Below, one piece after another: positions 8,043 to 10,929 of a stretch of DNA of 10,929 bases. The DNA is from Jimgerdemannia flammicorona (lineage: Eukaryota > Mucoromycota > Endogonomycetes > Endogonales > Endogonaceae). Each line of letters begins with the position of its first letter. Positions within the stretch are counted from its first letter, which is position 1. The notes under the pieces are model-generated. The model was not told the origin of the DNA. It saw nothing but the letters and a program-made list of their open reading frames with translations, and searched no databases. A program made the translations under genes and the position numbers. Where the stretch lies: contig RBNI01006838.1 in assembly GCA_003990745.1 (NCBI GenBank), positions 1 to 10,929 on the forward strand. The letters are read 5' to 3'.

Positions 8043-8305
8043 AGTTGTAATAACTCTCACTTCTACCCCTCTCTTATCCTTTGGATAATTAGGGAAGTGG
8101 ACTATTACTTAGGGACTTAGTACACAATGTGCACCAAGAAGCCTTCAGTTTGAGGAAGCGCTCACTTAAAGTAGTTGTAGCAGCAGTGCCTTCTGTTTCA
8201 AAGGTCTTTCTCTTGTGCCCTATTTCAAGGGTCTTGTTCTTTGCTGTGCACAGACTGAATTTGCCTTGGAATTCAGGTTCAATGGGTTTACTTAAGTCTT
8301 TGGGG

Positions 8306-8314
8306 ATTTATATA
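8306..8314 (-). promoter_or_regulatory. Second TATA-like box in the LTR
   Basis: The minus strand reads TATATAAAT followed by CCCC, similar to the main box about 180 bases upstream (TATAAATACCC). It lies inside the inferred R/U5 part. It may be a secondary start or chance. Confidence 0.25.
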
Positions 8315-8461
8315 CTGGTCTCAGTTCTGGCAGAAGTTAGCTAGGCTTCTGGAGTTTAGTCAGAAACACTAGAGTCACTTAGGTGTCATTACTAAGACTC
8401 AGGGAAATGTGTGTGTGGAGGGGAGACTTGATTCTTGTATCAAGGACTGAACTAAAACTGC

Positions 8462-8467
8462 TTTATT
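8462..8467 (-). terminator. Polyadenylation signal in LTR
   Basis: AATAAA on the minus strand, about 20 bases downstream of the TATA box. It would fall near the start of R, a usual place for the signal used in the 3' LTR. The call rests on the hexamer and its position. Confidence 0.4.
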
Positions 8468-8483
8468 TCGGATGGAAACTGGG

Positions 8484-8495
8484 GGGTATTTATAC
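8484..8495 (-). promoter_or_regulatory. LTR promoter TATA box
   Basis: The minus strand reads GTATAAATACCC, about 325 bases into the LTR, with CCC following. The place fits the end of U3, giving a transcript start around 8455-8460. The same 12-mer stands upstream of the third ORF at 1393-1404. Confidence 0.6.
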
Positions 8496-8817
8496 AAGTT
8501 GGTCCATGATTTCTGACTAAGTATGAGTGACTAATTTAGTAACTATAATGAGGTTTGTGATCACGACCTTTGTCAGGTAGTTTGTTGGCAAAAACATCTT
8601 TGTGATCAGGACCTCAATTACTAGGCAATGATCAGCAGCTGTGACAACTGTTGCTGCAGCACTGATTGTTGGGAATAAGCTGGATATTGTTTTCCACATC
8701 GTTTTGCATCATTTGTAATATTGTATGTTCATATGATGACATCATTGCTCGCAGGTCATGTGATCACTCGTCGCTCGTTGCATCCCATCTATTCGCTTGC
8801 TCATTCGTTCTATTACA

Positions 8818-10929
8818 GGGAAGTAGGTGGGAGAGCAGGATCTGGGGGTAGTGATACTGCTTTATAAAGACAAGAGCAGGAGGGAGGACTGGAAAAACTG
8901 GCAGCCTATCATACTTTTGGACATGAACAGAAAGTTGATTACTAAGGTAGTGGTCACAAGACTGCAAAAGATGGCCCAGCAAGTCTTGGGTGAGGAGCAA
9001 TGAGGTTTTGTGGAGGGCTAGCTCATTAGAGATAGCACAGCTTGGGTTCATGGTATTGTTGAAAGGGCTTGAGCCTGCAGACTGAATGGAAGATTAGTCT
9101 TTCTGGATCAGAAGATGACTGTGTCAGGTGGGTCTGATTGGTGAAGATATTGGATAGGATTGGTGTCCCTCAGCAGTTCTGAGTGGCAATAATCAGCCTA
9201 CTGGAAGGGAGTAGAGCAGTGCTCATGTGCAATGGGCATCAGAGGATAGCATTTTCTCTAGGCAGAGGGGTTCCCCAGAGGGACCTGCTGTCTCCTATTT
9301 TGTATATACTATTCTTAGAGCTATTGATAGATAGGATTTGGTGAAAGATAGAGGAGCTCTCAGTATTTGGAATTGTGTGGAAAGTTGGGGCCTTTGCCAA
9401 TGATATAATGGTTGGCCTGGGATTGATTACTGATGTTGAGAAACTCCAGAAAATGGTGGAATGGTATGAGATACTCTCTTGGGCTAAACTCAACTAGCAT
9501 AAGTGTGAAATGATAGTATTGGGCAATGGTCTGATGGGAGAAGATGTCATTGGAACAATTGTCCCTGCTGAAGATGCTATGTAGTACTTGGGCATCTATC
9601 TTTCAGTCTATAGGTCAGTCCCATCAAGACCTTGGTGGGAGCAGTAGGTAGCTATTTGGGAAGAGGCCCTGAGGGGCTGGGGGGGCCACCACATCTTATT
9701 GGTGAGTTGTGTTTCAATTTTGAATGTCTACTGGCTGCTGAAGCTGTGGTATTTAGCTTATCATCTGGACTTTTCAGCCTGGGTGGTGAAGAGGCTATTG
9801 AAGCTAGCCAAGGATTGGATCTGAGCTGAGAAATGGAGTCAGATTAGCTGGGAAATCTTGTCATTACCAGTGACTAGAAGAGGCCTTGGGCTGGTTGACT
9901 TCCCAAAGAGACTGTATTGTCTGAGAGCTTGGTGGCTAAAGAGAGCCATGGAACTGAGGGGTGGTAGCTGGGTTTCTCTGATGAAAAAGGTCTAAGAGAT
10001 AAGGTTCTCATCAAGGGGTTCTACAGAAGATCTACTGTCCTTGGTTGGGCTTCAGAACAGTGGGTGTATGTAGTATAAGGACTTCTAGTAGAGAGTAGTT
10101 GATGGGGCACACTGCATTGGTCTTTGCTGGTAGGAAGCTGAAAGAAAGATGCCTTGGGGCCTGGTAATATGGAGATAGGATCAAGTGTTATTAGGGAGTA
10201 CTCCTCTGATTGACTTTGACATCAGTGATAGGGTTGAGTATCAGAGAGAGTTAGGACAGGATGTATGGCCTAGTGGCTGACAGATGGCAGGTATTGGAGA
10301 GAGGTGGGACTAGAATGGAGTCTGGGCCTAGAGTGTAGAGATATGGTGATGGCTACTACCTAAGTTCTGGGTGATTTGGTGGTACATATTGAGGAGGAAT
10401 GTCATGCTCAATTTTCATACAGGCTATCTTGTAGAGGGGGGAAACTTTGATAGTAAGGAGTGTTATAATGTAGGACAGAAAGGGGAATATGTGCAGATGC
10501 CAGAACATTTGCTGGGAAAGTGTGAGGTACTTGGAGACTTTTAGTTAGCAGTTGGAGATAGATTGGGTATTGTGAGAAGAGGGGATGGTGAGAGGGTTTG
10601 ATGGGAGAATCTGAGAGATGGATTGGTAGAGGGGGTTAGAAATGAGTGGCTTACTTTGGGTTGGGTTATAGCTATATAGATAGGGCTAGCTAGACACTGG
10701 TTATTTGTTTTTGAAGAAAGGAGATGAGTTTGGAGGAGTGGCTGACAAGGTAGAAAGGGTTGATAGTGGATATTTTGACAGGATAGTGGCTGGAATAGGG
10801 TCTGCAGGAAGGGTGTCAGTACCATTTGGTGGAGAAAATCTGTGGACAGAGTGGGGAGAGGGCTATAGTAGTGGATGGTAAGGTGATATTCAAGTGTGAA
10901 GATATAGGAGAGGGGGGGGTGGCCTAGGG
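8818..10929 (+). pseudogene. LINE reverse-transcriptase gene, 3' part, decayed
   Basis: This is the RT and C-terminal part of a non-LTR retrotransposon ORF2, running off the window. One frame covers 8818-9111, then a small indel at about 9112-9114 shifts to a second frame that stays in register to the end. Visible RT blocks are WKNWQPIILLDMNRKLITKV, GEEQ.GFVEG.LIRDS, GRLVFLDQ, RIGVPQQF, GRGVPQRDLLSP (9261-9296; family GxPQGDPLSP) and FAND at 9393-9404, the FADD active site with its first Asp changed to Asn. The thumb follows, with RGLGLVDFPKRLYCLRAWW near 9879-9920, and a tail with C-...-H-X4-C (10461, 10506, 10521) like LINE C-terminal zinc motifs. Numerous TGA/TAG stops fit TGG, CGA or CAG decay. 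The endonuclease half is absent; coding sequence starts abruptly at the LTR border. Confidence 0.88.

Larger units (their letters stand above)
195..8817 (-). mobile_element. Ty3/gypsy LTR retrotransposon (chromovirus) with dUTPase and a third ORF, decayed
   Basis: The element reads on the minus strand: 5' LTR (8046-8817), primer-binding site, gag with zinc knuckle, dUTPase, protease, reverse transcriptase, RNase H, integrase, chromodomain, a separate third ORF, polypurine tract and a partial 3' LTR (195-474). The PR-RT-RH-INT order and the C-terminal chromodomain define a Ty3/gypsy chromovirus. From the dUTPase to the chromodomain all domains share one frame, which suggests a single large polyprotein. 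About 30 nonsense codons, mostly explicable by C-to-T or G-to-A changes, and one gag frameshift make it non-autonomous. The 3' LTR is incomplete, so no target-site duplication can be shown. The 5' LTR directly abuts LINE coding sequence, which suggests insertion into an older LINE. Confidence 0.95.
8046..8817 (-). repeat. 5' LTR, complete (772 bp)
   Basis: The ends form a perfect 7-base inverted repeat, TGTAATA at 8046-8052 and TATTACA at 8811-8817. The right end matches the end of the other LTR at 474. The primer-binding site follows after a three-base spacer. U3 (8817 to about 8460 on the minus strand) ends in a TATA box; R and U5 fill the rest. The U3 shared with the left copy is 8549-8817. 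A 72-codon open stretch lies in R/U5 on the minus strand (8092-8307) but has no start codon. Confidence 0.85.

Noticed and set aside
8092..8307. 72-codon open stretch in the R/U5 part of the LTR
   Set aside because: No start codon, no recognised motif, and it lies in LTR leader sequence. Possibly chance.
196..8822. Target-site duplication (GGGCT left, GGGAA right)
   Set aside because: Only three bases agree, and the left LTR is incomplete, so its outer end is not at this place.
10541..10825. Minus-strand 94-codon open frame
   Set aside because: It lies opposite the LINE C-terminal coding frame and has low-complexity composition produced by the purine-rich plus strand.

Overview
This window looks like repeat-rich intergenic DNA of a filamentous fungus. 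A basidiomycete is the best guess, because the decay falls mainly on CpG and the chromodomain-bearing Ty3/gypsy element and LINE are of fungal style. The species cannot be named. No intact host gene is visible. Almost everything is one decayed LTR retrotransposon on the minus strand, next to (probably inserted into) a decayed LINE on the plus strand.

Layout, left to right. Positions 1-194 are unassigned sequence with more CpG than the element body. Positions 195-474 are the U3 end of the element's 3' LTR, cut short on its left side. Positions 475-487 are the polypurine tract. Positions 486-1331 (minus) are a third reading frame downstream of pol, of unknown function, with its own TATA-like box at 1396-1403. 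Positions 1332-1975 are otherwise non-coding. Positions 1976-7950 (minus) are one long gag-pol reading frame. In transcription order it reads gag with a CCHC zinc knuckle, a dUTPase domain, a Cys/His-rich linker, aspartic protease, reverse transcriptase, RNase H, integrase and chromodomain. Positions 8031-8042 are a primer-binding site resembling the initiator-methionine tRNA 3' end. Positions 8046-8817 are the complete 5' LTR, with 7-base inverted ends. Positions 8818-10929 are the 3' part of a LINE reverse-transcriptase gene on the plus strand, running off the window.

Two features set the element apart from an ordinary chromovirus. A dUTPase sits between nucleocapsid and protease, as in betaretroviruses, and should limit uracil incorporation into cDNA. 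A third ORF lies in the env position without env-like features. The decay is very regular. In pol, from the dUTPase to the chromodomain, the frame is never shifted over more than 4 kb. The TGA stops there mostly fall where arginine is expected (CGA to TGA), and several catalytic Asp/Glu codons have become Asn/Lys by G-to-A change. This is the pattern of cytosine methylation/deamination or RIP-like silencing on both strands. The element cannot now encode a working polymerase, RNase H or integrase.
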